Below are positions 44,060-52,275 of a stretch of 64,000 nucleotides of DNA, piece after piece. The notes below the pieces were generated by a model, which saw only the letters and a list, made by a program, of their open reading frames with translations, ran no database searches and was not told the DNA's origin. Position numbers and translations under genes: made by a program. The first letter of the stretch is position 1. Each line of letters opens with the position of its first letter. Origin of the DNA: Trebonia sp050013875 (lineage in GTDB: Bacteria > Actinomycetota > Actinomycetes > Streptosporangiales > Streptosporangiaceae); NCBI GenBank assembly GCA_050013875.1, contig JBEKEK010000003.1, positions 1 to 64,000 on the forward strand, in the 5' to 3' direction.

Positions 44060-46003
44060 TTAGGGATCGCGGATGCGGCGAAGGTCGCCCGGGAGGCGTT
44101 CGGTAACGCGGGCACGGTCCAGGTACTCAAGCAGCGGGACGGCCACCCGCCGTGAGGTGCCGAGGGCCTGACGCGCCTGCGAGGTGGTGAACGGCTGATC
44201 GAGTTCGTCCAGCCGCCGCGCGGCCTCCTGGCCCGCGCCGGCCGCGAGCACCACCGTGTCGGCGACGCGGAGCAGCAGGCCGGCCCTGGCCGCGGTCGCC
44301 AGCGCCTTGTTGTCGAGGCCAAGCGCCCGCAGGCGTTCGCTGTCAGGGGCGGCGAACGGGTCCCTGGCAAGATCGTCGAGGACGGCCTGCACCGCGGCGG
44401 CGATCGCCGGTGGCAGCCGCCCCGCGGCAGTGGCGGGGACAGGTTCCGTTGCCTGAGACCGCACTGGCGGCGCGGTTTCCGTTGCCCGCGGAGCGAGGAT
44501 GCGCAGGTGACCGCCGTCTTGGATGACAACGCCGGCGGCCAGCGCGGCGACTAGGCCGCGGCTTGGCAGTTTGAGGGCCGAACGGGCGGCTTCGGTGGGC
44601 ATGCCGGGGGCGAGAGGGTCACGGCGGCAGAAGTCGGCGACCACCGCGGCCAGTTCGGCGCCGAGGCCGGACCAGTGCGCCGGGTCGGCCAGCCAGTCGC
44701 CGGCCACCGCGGCCGGCTGATCGGTCACCCCGGCGGCCGCGAGTTCGGCCGCGCGCATGAGCTTGTGCCGGCGGAGCAGATCGGCTGCCGTCGGGACGTC
44801 CGGCCAGGCGGACAGCTCCCTGACGGCGGCGGCGCCGGCGCCACGGCGGGCCAGCGGCGACGGTGCCGGGTCGAGGACGATGCCGCCATGGATCGCCAGC
44901 CCGGCCGCGCCCGGGTCGCGCAGCAGCACCCGGTCGCCGACGTGCAGCGGCAGCGGGTCACGGAGCCTGAGCCGCGCGTAGATCGCGGCCGGCCCCCGGC
45001 CCCGGTCGGCGCGCGGGTCGCGCGCTCCGCCGTCGCCCGTTGGCGGCTGGTCCGCTGCCGCGAGAATCCGCAGCCGGGCCTGGGTGCGGGCGGAGCCGAT
45101 GTGCAGCAGGAGCTCGGCCGGGAGCTTCGGCCGCGGGTCGGCCGCGCGCGGGGTGATGCGGACGTCGAGCTCGCTGGTGAGCGTCCAGCGGCCAGGCTCG
45201 ATCAGCGCCATGCCGCGGGCCGGGAGATCGGCGGGAACGCCCCGGAGGTTGAGTGCCACCCGGGCGACGCCGGAGACCTCGTCGGCGGGCTCGCCCAGTG
45301 CCTGCAGGCCGCGGACGCGGACCGGCTCCGACGAGGGGGTCAGCAGCAGCTCCTGTCCGTTCCTGACCGTCCCGGCGGGCAGCGTACCGGTGACCACGGT
45401 GCCGGCGCCCCTGATGGTGAACGAGCGGTCGATCCAGAGCCGCACCGGCCGCCGATCACCGGCCTGACCGCGATCCCCGGAACGGGACAGCGCCAAGACC
45501 AGGCGGCCGAGGGCGGCGCGGAGGTCGTCAAGACCCTGTCCGGTGACGGCGCTGACACCAATCGCCTCGACCGTGCCGAGATTGGTCTTGCCGATCTCGG
45601 CCAGGGCCGCACGGGTCGCGGGGCCGGGGTCGGCCAGGTCCGCCCGGGTGATGACGAGGAGACCGTGCCGGACGCCGAGGGCGTCCACGGCGGCCAGGTG
45701 CTCGGCCGACTGCGGCATCCAGCCGCCGTCGGCCGCCACGACGAACATGACGGCGGGCACCGGGCCGAGTCCGGCCAGCATGTTCGGCACGAACCGCTCG
45801 TGGCCCGGGACGTCGACGAAGGCCAGCTGCTCCCCTACCGGGGCTCCCGCCGCGGACGGCAGGGTCAGCCAGGCGTAGCCAAGGTCAATGGTCATGCCGC
45901 GGCGGCGCTCCTCCGCCCACCGGTCGGGCTCCATCCCGGTAAGGGCCCGGACCAGCGTGGACTTCCCATGGTCGACGTGCCCGGCGGTGGCGACCACGTA
46001 CAT
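44060..46003 (-). CDS. selB: Selenocysteine-specific elongation factor SelB
   Basis: A 647-residue translation GTPase that carries Sec-tRNA to the ribosome at UGA codons marked by a SECIS element. The P-loop GHVDHGKST is at residues 8-16, switch II is DVPGHERF, and TRADLAD stands in the NKxD position. EF-Tu-like domains 2 and 3 follow, then four winged-helix repeats to the C-terminus that bind the SECIS RNA. The start overlaps the selA stop (TGATG), so translation is coupled. The length fits bacterial SelB. Confidence 0.96.
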   Translation of the reverse strand: MYVVATAGHVDHGKSTLVRALTGMEPDRWAEERRRGMTIDLGYAWLTLPSAAGAPVGEQLAFVDVPGHERFVPNMLAGLGPVPAVMFVVAADGGWMPQSAEHLAAVDALGVRHGLLVITRADLADPGPATRAALAEIGKTNLGTVEAIGVSAVTGQGLDDLRAALGRLVLALSRSGDRGQAGDRRPVRLWIDRSFTIRGAGTVVTGTLPAGTVRNGQELLLTPSSEPVRVRGLQALGEPADEVSGVARVALNLRGVPADLPARGMALIEPGRWTLTSELDVRITPRAADPRPKLPAELLLHIGSARTQARLRILAAADQPPTGDGGARDPRADRGRGPAAIYARLRLRDPLPLHVGDRVLLRDPGAAGLAIHGGIVLDPAPSPLARRGAGAAAVRELSAWPDVPTAADLLRRHKLMRAAELAAAGVTDQPAAVAGDWLADPAHWSGLGAELAAVVADFCRRDPLAPGMPTEAARSALKLPSRGLVAALAAGVVIQDGGHLRILAPRATETAPPVRSQATEPVPATAAGRLPPAIAAAVQAVLDDLARDPFAAPDSERLRALGLDNKALATAARAGLLLRVADTVVLAAGAGQEAARRLDELDQPFTTSQARQALGTSRRVAVPLLEYLDRARVTERLPGDLRRIRDP

Positions 46004-47355
46004 CAGCCGCTCGCGGCGGCGAGGATGGCGGTTATCAGCGTGCCGTCCTCGGCGGGGTCGATGGAGCGCAGGTCTAGCAGCAGGCGCCCCTTTTCCATGC
46101 GGCCGGCGACGGCCGGGACCTCCCCCCGGCGGACGGCCGGTCCATGGCGGAGCGGAAACGCGAGGTTCTCGTCCAGGGCGATGGCCGCGCTTGGCAGGGC
46201 GACGCCCGGGGCGCCGCCGCCGCCGACCGCCGCCTCGGTGCTCACCACCGTGGCCGGGATCCCGTGGCTGGCCAGCGAAGCAACGGTCCGTTCAGCGCGA
46301 AGGGCCAGGTCTCCCTGATCGGCGGCCAGCGACCTGGCGACCGGCGGGAGGGGACCGGCGATCGTCGCCTCCAGGGCGGCGAGGGTCAGTTTGTCGACCC
46401 GGAGCGCGCGGGCGAGCGGGTGCCGCAGCAGGCGGCGGACCAGGGGCTCGTCGCCGAGCAGTAGGCCGGCCTGCGGGCCGCCCAGAAGCTTGTCCCCGCT
46501 CGCGGTGACCAGGTTCGCGCCGTTCCTGAGGGAGGTCGCGGCGTCGGGTTCGTCCGGCAGCAGTGGGTGCGGCGCGAGCAAGCCGGAGCCGATGTCGTGG
46601 ACCAGCGGGATTTTCAGGGCGGCGAGCTCGCTGATGGCGGCGCTCTTGGTGAACCCCTCGACCTTGTAGTTGGAGGGGTGAACCTTGAGGATCATCGCGG
46701 TGTTCTCGGTGATCGCCTGTTGGTAGTCGGCCACCGTGGTGCGGTTGGTGGTGCCGACCTCGGTCAGCTTGGCGCCGGTGGAGACGAGCAGGTCGGGGAG
46801 GCGGAAGCGGTCGCCGATCTCGATCAGCTCGCCCCGGCTGATGATGATCTCCCTGCCAGCCGCGAGCGCGGTGGCGGCCAGCACAAGGGCGGCGGCGTTG
46901 TTGTTGACGACGCCCGCGGCCTGCGCGTCCGGCACGGCCGCGCGCAGCGCCCCGATGGCCCCCTGGCCGCGTTGCCCGGCGCGCGCGCCGGTGGCCAGGT
47001 CGAACTCAACGTCGCAGGTTCCGGCGGCGGCCGCGATGGCGTCGCGCGCGGCCCGGCTGAGCGGGGCGCGGCCGAGGTTGGTGTGGACAAGGACACCGGT
47101 CGCGTTGAGGACGGCGGCAATGGACGCGGCGGTGGCGGGGAGCTCGGCGACGGCGGCGTCGGCCACCGTGGCCTGGTCCGGGGTGATCTCCGCGTTCCTC
47201 GCCCGCTGCTGGGCGCGGGCGACGGCGGCCTTCACCAGGGGCCGGCCCAGGCGGCCCTCGGCCGCCCGCAGGCGCGGATCGGCGAGGAGGAGATCCGTGC
47301 GGGGGATCTTCGGGTGCGCACCGCTGCGCGCAAGATCGTCCACGGTGGCGACCAT
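46003..47355 (-). CDS. selA: L-seryl-tRNA(Sec) selenium transferase SelA
   Basis: A PLP enzyme of 450 residues that turns Ser-tRNA-Sec into Sec-tRNA with selenophosphate. The PLP lysine is Lys289 in SGDKLLGGPQAG. Other family segments are LNATGVLVHTNLGRAPLS, VNNNAAAL, RGELIEIGDRFRLPDLL and VHPSNYKVEGFT. It works as a decamer in E. coli. ATG 47355 (MVATVDDLA) is preferred; ATG 47409 in the same frame would add a Gly/Arg-rich stretch. selA is followed directly by selB. selD is not in this window. Confidence 0.96.
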   Translation of the reverse strand: MVATVDDLARSGAHPKIPRTDLLLADPRLRAAEGRLGRPLVKAAVARAQQRARNAEITPDQATVADAAVAELPATAASIAAVLNATGVLVHTNLGRAPLSRAARDAIAAAAGTCDVEFDLATGARAGQRGQGAIGALRAAVPDAQAAGVVNNNAAALVLAATALAAGREIIISRGELIEIGDRFRLPDLLVSTGAKLTEVGTTNRTTVADYQQAITENTAMILKVHPSNYKVEGFTKSAAISELAALKIPLVHDIGSGLLAPHPLLPDEPDAATSLRNGANLVTASGDKLLGGPQAGLLLGDEPLVRRLLRHPLARALRVDKLTLAALEATIAGPLPPVARSLAADQGDLALRAERTVASLASHGIPATVVSTEAAVGGGGAPGVALPSAAIALDENLAFPLRHGPAVRRGEVPAVAGRMEKGRLLLDLRSIDPAEDGTLITAILAAASG

Positions 47356-47561
47356 ACTCCGCGGCGCGCCCCGCCGCCTACCTCCGCCAGCCCCAGGGCT
47401 ACCTCCCATCCTGATCACTGCCTGTGTTATCTTTGCGACGCTTAGTAAGCGGCTGCTACGCCTGGGCAGCGGGCGCACTCGTTCTAGGCACCGCCTCGGG
47501 CCCTTACCGCGTGGCGGGGCAACCATCGCGGAGCATCGGGAGTATCTGTGGAGCAAAGCCG

Positions 47562-49388
47562 GTGAACGGCAACCCCAGCAGACCCAATGACATCTCGAGT
47601 ACCGGGGCAACGGTACCGCGACAGTCCGGACACACCGAGACGGTCAGCGACGCCGCGGACCCGGCGGCCGACTCGGGCGTGTCTTCCGGGCCCGCCGGGA
47701 GGAGCCGGAAGCTCGGCGCGTTCCGGCCCGACGCGCTGCGCGCGTACTGGCGGTCACCGCAGGGCATTGTCATGCTGGCCGCCACCGGGCTCGCGCTGGG
47801 GCTCCGGCTCTACGAGCTGAGCAGGCCGGGGTACCTCACCGGGGTCACCGAGTACGACGACGGCGTCTACCTGGGCGGCGCGATCCGGCTTATCTCCGGA
47901 TCGCTGCCCTACCACGGCTTCGCGTTCGTGCAGCCGCCGGGCATCCTGCTGCTGATGGCCCCGGTCGCCGTGATCGCGAAGGTCTCGACGGCGACGCACG
48001 CGATGGCCGCCGCGCGGCTGCTGACGGTGCTCGCCTCGACCGCCTGCGTGCCACTGGTCGGGCACCTGGTGCGCTACCGCGGCGCCTTCGTCACCCTGGT
48101 GAGCTGCGGCATCCTCGCCATCTACCCGGACGACATCACCACCGCGCACACGCTGATCCTTGAGCCCTGGATGAACCTGCTGCTGCTGGCCGGGGTCTGC
48201 GCCGCCTTCCGGCGCGGGCGGCTGGCGTCCCCGCAGCGGCTGCTCTGGGCCGGCCTCGTGATCGGGTTCGCGGGCGCGGTCAAGTACTGGGCCGCGTTGC
48301 CCGCGCTGGCCCTGCTCGTGGTCTGCCTGATATCACCGCAGGGCGGCGGGACGGCCGCAGTCGCGGTGGCCGCCAGGCCTGCCCGAGCCGTTCCGGCTGC
48401 CCAGCGGGGCCGGGCTCTCGCGGTAGGCCGGGCCTGGCGGTTCATGGTCGGCGTGGTGGCCGGGTTCGCGGTCCCGGTGCTGCCGTTCGCCCTGACCGGG
48501 CCGGGCCTGTTCGTGCGGTCCACGCTGCTCGACCAGGCCGTCAGGTCGGGCTCGGCGGTACCCGAGTCGCTGCGGCTGGCCCACATCACCGGGCTCATCG
48601 ACATCCTCAACGGCAGGGGCCAGCTCACCCTGCACGCGGGGACGCATTCGCTGTTCGTGAGCGGCGGCACGGCGACCGTGCAGACCACCAGCGCCGGCTG
48701 GGCGCCTTTCATCGTCGCGGTGATCGTGGCGGCCGTGATCGGCCTCGGCTACGCCCTGCGGCCCGGCCGCCCTTCGCCGCTCGAGTGGTACGTCCTCGCC
48801 AGCTGCGCAGTCGCGGTGCTGGCGGTGCTCGCGTACTCGGCATTCTTCTACCACTACGCGGACTTCGTGGCCCCGTGGCTGGCGATGTCGGTCGGCTGCG
48901 CCGCCGGGACGCTCGGCGGCGCGCTCGCCAGCAGGCCCCGGGCGCGGCTTTCCCTCATCGCGGTGGCCGGGGTGCTGGTGCTCGGCCTGGCCGTGTTCCA
49001 GGCGCGCGAGCTGGCCGGGCTGCGCGCGCCCAACATCTACCCGGACAAAGCGGCCATCCCGGCCGGGTCGTGCGTGGTCAGCGACGAGGTCTCGCTGACG
49101 CTCGCGGCCAACCGCTTCTCCACCGGGCCAGGCTGCCCCGCCGTGCTCGACTCGCTGGCCACCACGTTGGTCGAGGACAACGGGATCTCCGTTCAGGGCG
49201 GCGCCAAGTCGTCGGCGCGGGCGGTTGCCGGGTGGCGCTGGATCTTCAGCCACACCGAGTACGTGTGGCTGTCCGGCGACAGCGACCGGCGCATCCCCTG
49301 GACGCGGCCGCTCACCACGTGGTTCTACCAGCACTACCGGCGGCTGCACGTCCACCACGGCATCGGCCGCGTCTACAAGCGCCGTTAG
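47562..49388 (+). CDS. GT39-like membrane glycosyltransferase, paralog B
   Basis: A 608-residue polytopic GT-C protein. It matches the gene at 37858-39573 over the whole length: TGVTEYDDGVYLGGAIRL in the first loop, FVQPPGILLLM, LLTVLASTACVPLVG, DDITTAHTLILEPWMN and AYSAFFYHYADF. The N-terminal head (1-60) and the middle linker differ. It diverges from selA. GTG 47562 is selected (GGAGC upstream); the frame is open to 47424, but that region holds the selA promoter side. It probably acts on the outer membrane face with a polyprenyl-linked donor. Confidence 0.8.
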   Translation: MNGNPSRPNDISSTGATVPRQSGHTETVSDAADPAADSGVSSGPAGRSRKLGAFRPDALRAYWRSPQGIVMLAATGLALGLRLYELSRPGYLTGVTEYDDGVYLGGAIRLISGSLPYHGFAFVQPPGILLLMAPVAVIAKVSTATHAMAAARLLTVLASTACVPLVGHLVRYRGAFVTLVSCGILAIYPDDITTAHTLILEPWMNLLLLAGVCAAFRRGRLASPQRLLWAGLVIGFAGAVKYWAALPALALLVVCLISPQGGGTAAVAVAARPARAVPAAQRGRALAVGRAWRFMVGVVAGFAVPVLPFALTGPGLFVRSTLLDQAVRSGSAVPESLRLAHITGLIDILNGRGQLTLHAGTHSLFVSGGTATVQTTSAGWAPFIVAVIVAAVIGLGYALRPGRPSPLEWYVLASCAVAVLAVLAYSAFFYHYADFVAPWLAMSVGCAAGTLGGALASRPRARLSLIAVAGVLVLGLAVFQARELAGLRAPNIYPDKAAIPAGSCVVSDEVSLTLAANRFSTGPGCPAVLDSLATTLVEDNGISVQGGAKSSARAVAGWRWIFSHTEYVWLSGDSDRRIPWTRPLTTWFYQHYRRLHVHHGIGRVYKRR

Positions 49389-49426
49389 CAGCCGGCCGCT
49401 CCTCGTTGAGGCTAGGCAAAGATAGC

Positions 49427-49462
49427 GGATCATTGTGTACATCCGGATGTACACAATGATCC
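49427..49462. repeat. 36-bp perfect palindrome between convergent genes
   Basis: GGATCATTGTGTACATCC is followed directly by its exact reverse complement, with no spacer, in the 139-bp gap between two convergent stops. The arms are about half A/T in a high-GC background. It may be a bidirectional terminator, a protein-binding site or a cruciform-forming element. Confidence 0.85.
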
Positions 49463-49527
49463 ACGATACGGCCGCAGACGGACCCTCTCGCTGTTATCGC
49501 TCACACGGGGTGACGATGTGTTGGCCG

Positions 49528-50667
49528 CTACCCTGGTTCGGCCGCGAACTCGGCGCGGACGCCGAGCAGGCGCACCGGGCGGCCCGGTTCGAACTGGGCG
49601 AGGGCGGCGAGCGCGGCCGCCTCGAACGCCGGCGCGTCGAACCCCGGCGCGTCGAGCGGCGGCGCGTCGAGCGGCGGCCCCTCGAAGGCCGACGCCTCCC
49701 GGGCCGGGGCGTCGAATAGGACATCGACCGGGGCGGTAGCCGGGTACGCCACGCCGTGCGTCACCGTGATGAAAGGCGCGTAGCGGACCTTCACTACCGC
49801 CCGAACCACCGTCCGTTCCATAACTTCCGCGGCGACCTGCCGGGCGAGACGGGCCACCTCCGCGCGGACCTGCGCCCAGTCCCCGATGTTCTGCTGGAAG
49901 GTCACCTCGCGGCCGTGCGAGCGGGCGACGTAGGGGGTCGGGTCGACCTCGCTGTCACCTCGGCCCTGGCCAAGCAGCACCAGCCAGGGGCCGGTCATCG
50001 GGCCGAACGCGGCCGCCAGCCGGCCGGGGTCGGCCGCGGCGAGCTCGCGGACCGTGTGGATGCCGAGCCCGGCCAGCTTGGCGACCGTCTTGGCCCCGAT
50101 CCCCCAGATCACGTCGGGCGGCCGGTCGCCAAGCAGCTCATACCAGCTGCCCGAGGTTAGCCGGAAGACCCCGGCCGGCTTGCCGAAGCCGGTCGCGATC
50201 TTGGCTTGCAGCTTGTTCTCGCCGATCCCGACCGAGCAGTCGAGCCGGGTCGCCTCCTTGACGCCGGCGGCGAGCTCGCGGGCGAAGGTCTCCGGGTCCG
50301 CTGCCCCGTCTGGGTCGCCAGGATCGGTCTCGATGCCGACGAATGCCTCGTCCCAGCCGAGCACCTCCACCGGCGCGCCGGTGTCCCGCAGCACCTGCAT
50401 GATCTCGGCCGACACGGCGAGGTAGGCGGGCGCGTCGACCGGCAGGAAGACGCAGTCCGGGCAGCGCTTCTTCGCGGTGCGCAGCGGCTGCCCGGAGTGG
50501 ACGCCGAATTCGCGGGCCTCGTAAGAGGCCGTGGAGACCACGCCGCGCTTGGCCGGGTCACCGTCACCGCCGACCACCAGCGGCTTGCCGCGCAGCTCGG
50601 GATGGCGCAGCACCTCGACGGCGGCGATGAACTGGTCGAGGTCGACATGCAGCACCCAGCGGGTCAC
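49528..50667 (-). CDS. Y-family DNA polymerase, DinB2-type
   Basis: A 379-residue translesion polymerase. The N-terminus HVDLDQFIAAVE carries catalytic Asp9 and Asp11, and GWDEA (Asp106, Glu107) replaces the common YSxDE motif, as in mycobacterial DinB2. Palm, fingers, thumb (IWGIGAKTVAKLAGLGI as HhH) and little-finger domains are all present. The steric-gate position, Phe or Tyr in most DinB proteins, is Ile14 here; mycobacterial DinB2 has Leu and is known to accept ribonucleotides. A low-complexity DAP-rich insert (about residues 330-350) interrupts the little finger. No beta-clamp motif is obvious at the end. Confidence 0.92.
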   Translation of the reverse strand: MTRWVLHVDLDQFIAAVEVLRHPELRGKPLVVGGDGDPAKRGVVSTASYEAREFGVHSGQPLRTAKKRCPDCVFLPVDAPAYLAVSAEIMQVLRDTGAPVEVLGWDEAFVGIETDPGDPDGAADPETFARELAAGVKEATRLDCSVGIGENKLQAKIATGFGKPAGVFRLTSGSWYELLGDRPPDVIWGIGAKTVAKLAGLGIHTVRELAAADPGRLAAAFGPMTGPWLVLLGQGRGDSEVDPTPYVARSHGREVTFQQNIGDWAQVRAEVARLARQVAAEVMERTVVRAVVKVRYAPFITVTHGVAYPATAPVDVLFDAPAREASAFEGPPLDAPPLDAPGFDAPAFEAAALAALAQFEPGRPVRLLGVRAEFAAEPG

Positions 50668-50727
50668 GTGACAGTTTTACCCCGCCCGCATCGTTTACCC
50701 CGCGGCGTTCACCCCGCCGCGCGTGAA

Positions 50728-52080
50728 TTACCGCGGGCGCGGGGCCAGCCGGCTCGAGCGGAACAGCTGGCAGGCGACCGCGAGGACGACCAGGAAGAGG
50801 CCGAGGCCGGCCAGCAGCTCCAGGTTGCCGGCGATGAGCTCAAGGCCGTGCCAGTGGTACTCGGGGTAATGCGGGTTGTCGCCGCTGGGGAAGGAGGCCG
50901 CCTTGGCGTAGTTGATCAAGCCGCCCTGGAGCAGTCCCGCCGTCTTGGACCAGAAGTCCGGCCAGGAGGCGAAGACGATGAGGACGGCGGCGGCGAGGGC
51001 ATACCAGGCGGCCCGCAGCCCGGTCGCGCCGGCCCGGCCAGCGCGGACGGCGGCGTCGACGATCAGCGCCAGGCCCGGCGCGATCCAGACCCAGTGGTGG
51101 TCCCAGCTGATCGGGGAGATGAGCAGCGCGGTGAGCGCGGCCGCCATCAGGCCGGCGAAGGTGTAGCCGCGCCGGTCCAGGATGACCGCGGCGGCCAGGC
51201 CGGCCAGCCCGACGACGACCGCGACAAGCAGCCACGGGGCAGCGGTGCCGTTCACCGAGCCGATCAGCCTGGTCATGATGCCGCGCAGCGACTGATTCTG
51301 CTGGCTGCCGACGAACCCGGTCCGGCCCGCCTGCCAGAAGTCGCCGTCGAGCCACCAGGTGACCGACGCGTTCGGGTACACGATGAAACCGAGGACGACC
51401 GTGACCACGAACGCGCCTGCCGCCACCGCGGCCTGCCGGAACCGCCGGGTGAGCAGCAGGTAGGCGATGAACAGGAGCGGCACCAGCTTGATGCCCGCCG
51501 CGATACCGGTCGCCGCGCCCTTCCAGCGCCGCCGGTCCGGCTGGCACAGGTCCCAGACGATCAGCGCCATCAAGGCCAGCTCGACCTGGCCGAGGTAGAG
51601 CGCGCGCTGCACCGGCTCGGTCCACAGCAGCAGGCCGGACAGCAGCAGCGTCGCGCCCAGCCGGGAGGTCTTCTCCCAGCCAAGCTGGCGGAAGGCGATC
51701 CAGACCGTCGCGACCAGGCAGAACAAGCTCGCGATGGTGACGACCGTCATCAGTGCCTTGAACGGCAGCGCGAGCCCGGCCGCGAAGGCCAGCGCGGCGA
51801 ACGGGGTGTAGGTGAACTGGATGCCCGGATGGCCGTCGTATTCCCAGCTGTAGAGGTTGTGCGAGTGGTGCAGCGCCTGGTGCGCTCCGCCCAGGTAGAC
51901 CTGCAGGTCGAACCCCTTGAGGTTGGCGCTCATCGGGTGCGTCGCCAGCGCCACCAGGTAGGCGGTGGCCGCCACGGCGGCGACCACCGCGCCGGCGATC
52001 AGCAGCGTGCGCCCGCCGGGCTGGACCGCGTCCGGCTGGCCGGCCTCGCGCCCGCCGGCCAGGCTCACGTCTGCTCGCAT
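50728..52080 (-). CDS. GT87-family membrane mannosyltransferase-like protein
   Basis: A 450-residue polytopic protein of the DUF2029/GT87 group, which includes mycobacterial polyprenol-phosphate-mannose-dependent alpha-1,2-mannosyltransferases such as PimE. The acidic first-loop region GFDLQVYLGGAHQALHHSHNLY, FTYTPFAALAFA and SPISWDHHWVWIAPG are typical. About ten membrane helices. It would use the polyprenyl-phosphate mannose made by the synthase at the left end of the window (inference). ATG 52080 follows GAGGAGAT; the frame extends further upstream without support. Confidence 0.83.
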   Translation of the reverse strand: MRADVSLAGGREAGQPDAVQPGGRTLLIAGAVVAAVAATAYLVALATHPMSANLKGFDLQVYLGGAHQALHHSHNLYSWEYDGHPGIQFTYTPFAALAFAAGLALPFKALMTVVTIASLFCLVATVWIAFRQLGWEKTSRLGATLLLSGLLLWTEPVQRALYLGQVELALMALIVWDLCQPDRRRWKGAATGIAAGIKLVPLLFIAYLLLTRRFRQAAVAAGAFVVTVVLGFIVYPNASVTWWLDGDFWQAGRTGFVGSQQNQSLRGIMTRLIGSVNGTAAPWLLVAVVVGLAGLAAAVILDRRGYTFAGLMAAALTALLISPISWDHHWVWIAPGLALIVDAAVRAGRAGATGLRAAWYALAAAVLIVFASWPDFWSKTAGLLQGGLINYAKAASFPSGDNPHYPEYHWHGLELIAGNLELLAGLGLFLVVLAVACQLFRSSRLAPRPR

Positions 52081-52275
52081 CGCTGGCGATCTCCTCGGCT
52101 TGGTGGTCGATCCCGGTGGCGTTCGCGGGGGCTGCGTTCCCCTGGTAAACCGGGGGCCCCGGCGCATCCGGCTGATTCGGCAGCATAGTCGCTCAGGCCG
52201 GGCTGGCCGACACGGGCCAGCCGACCGCGCGACGGCCGTTTGCGGGCAACTGGTGCGGTGCGTGATCATTCAGCC

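Noticed and set aside
44032..44529. 165-residue minus-strand open frame inside selB
   Set aside because: An alternate-frame shadow of the selB winged-helix region with Pro/Arg-rich composition.
41744..47355. A selenoprotein gene with in-frame TGA within the Sec locus
   Set aside because: All genes between selC and selA read through with normal stops; none shows homology continuing past a TGA.
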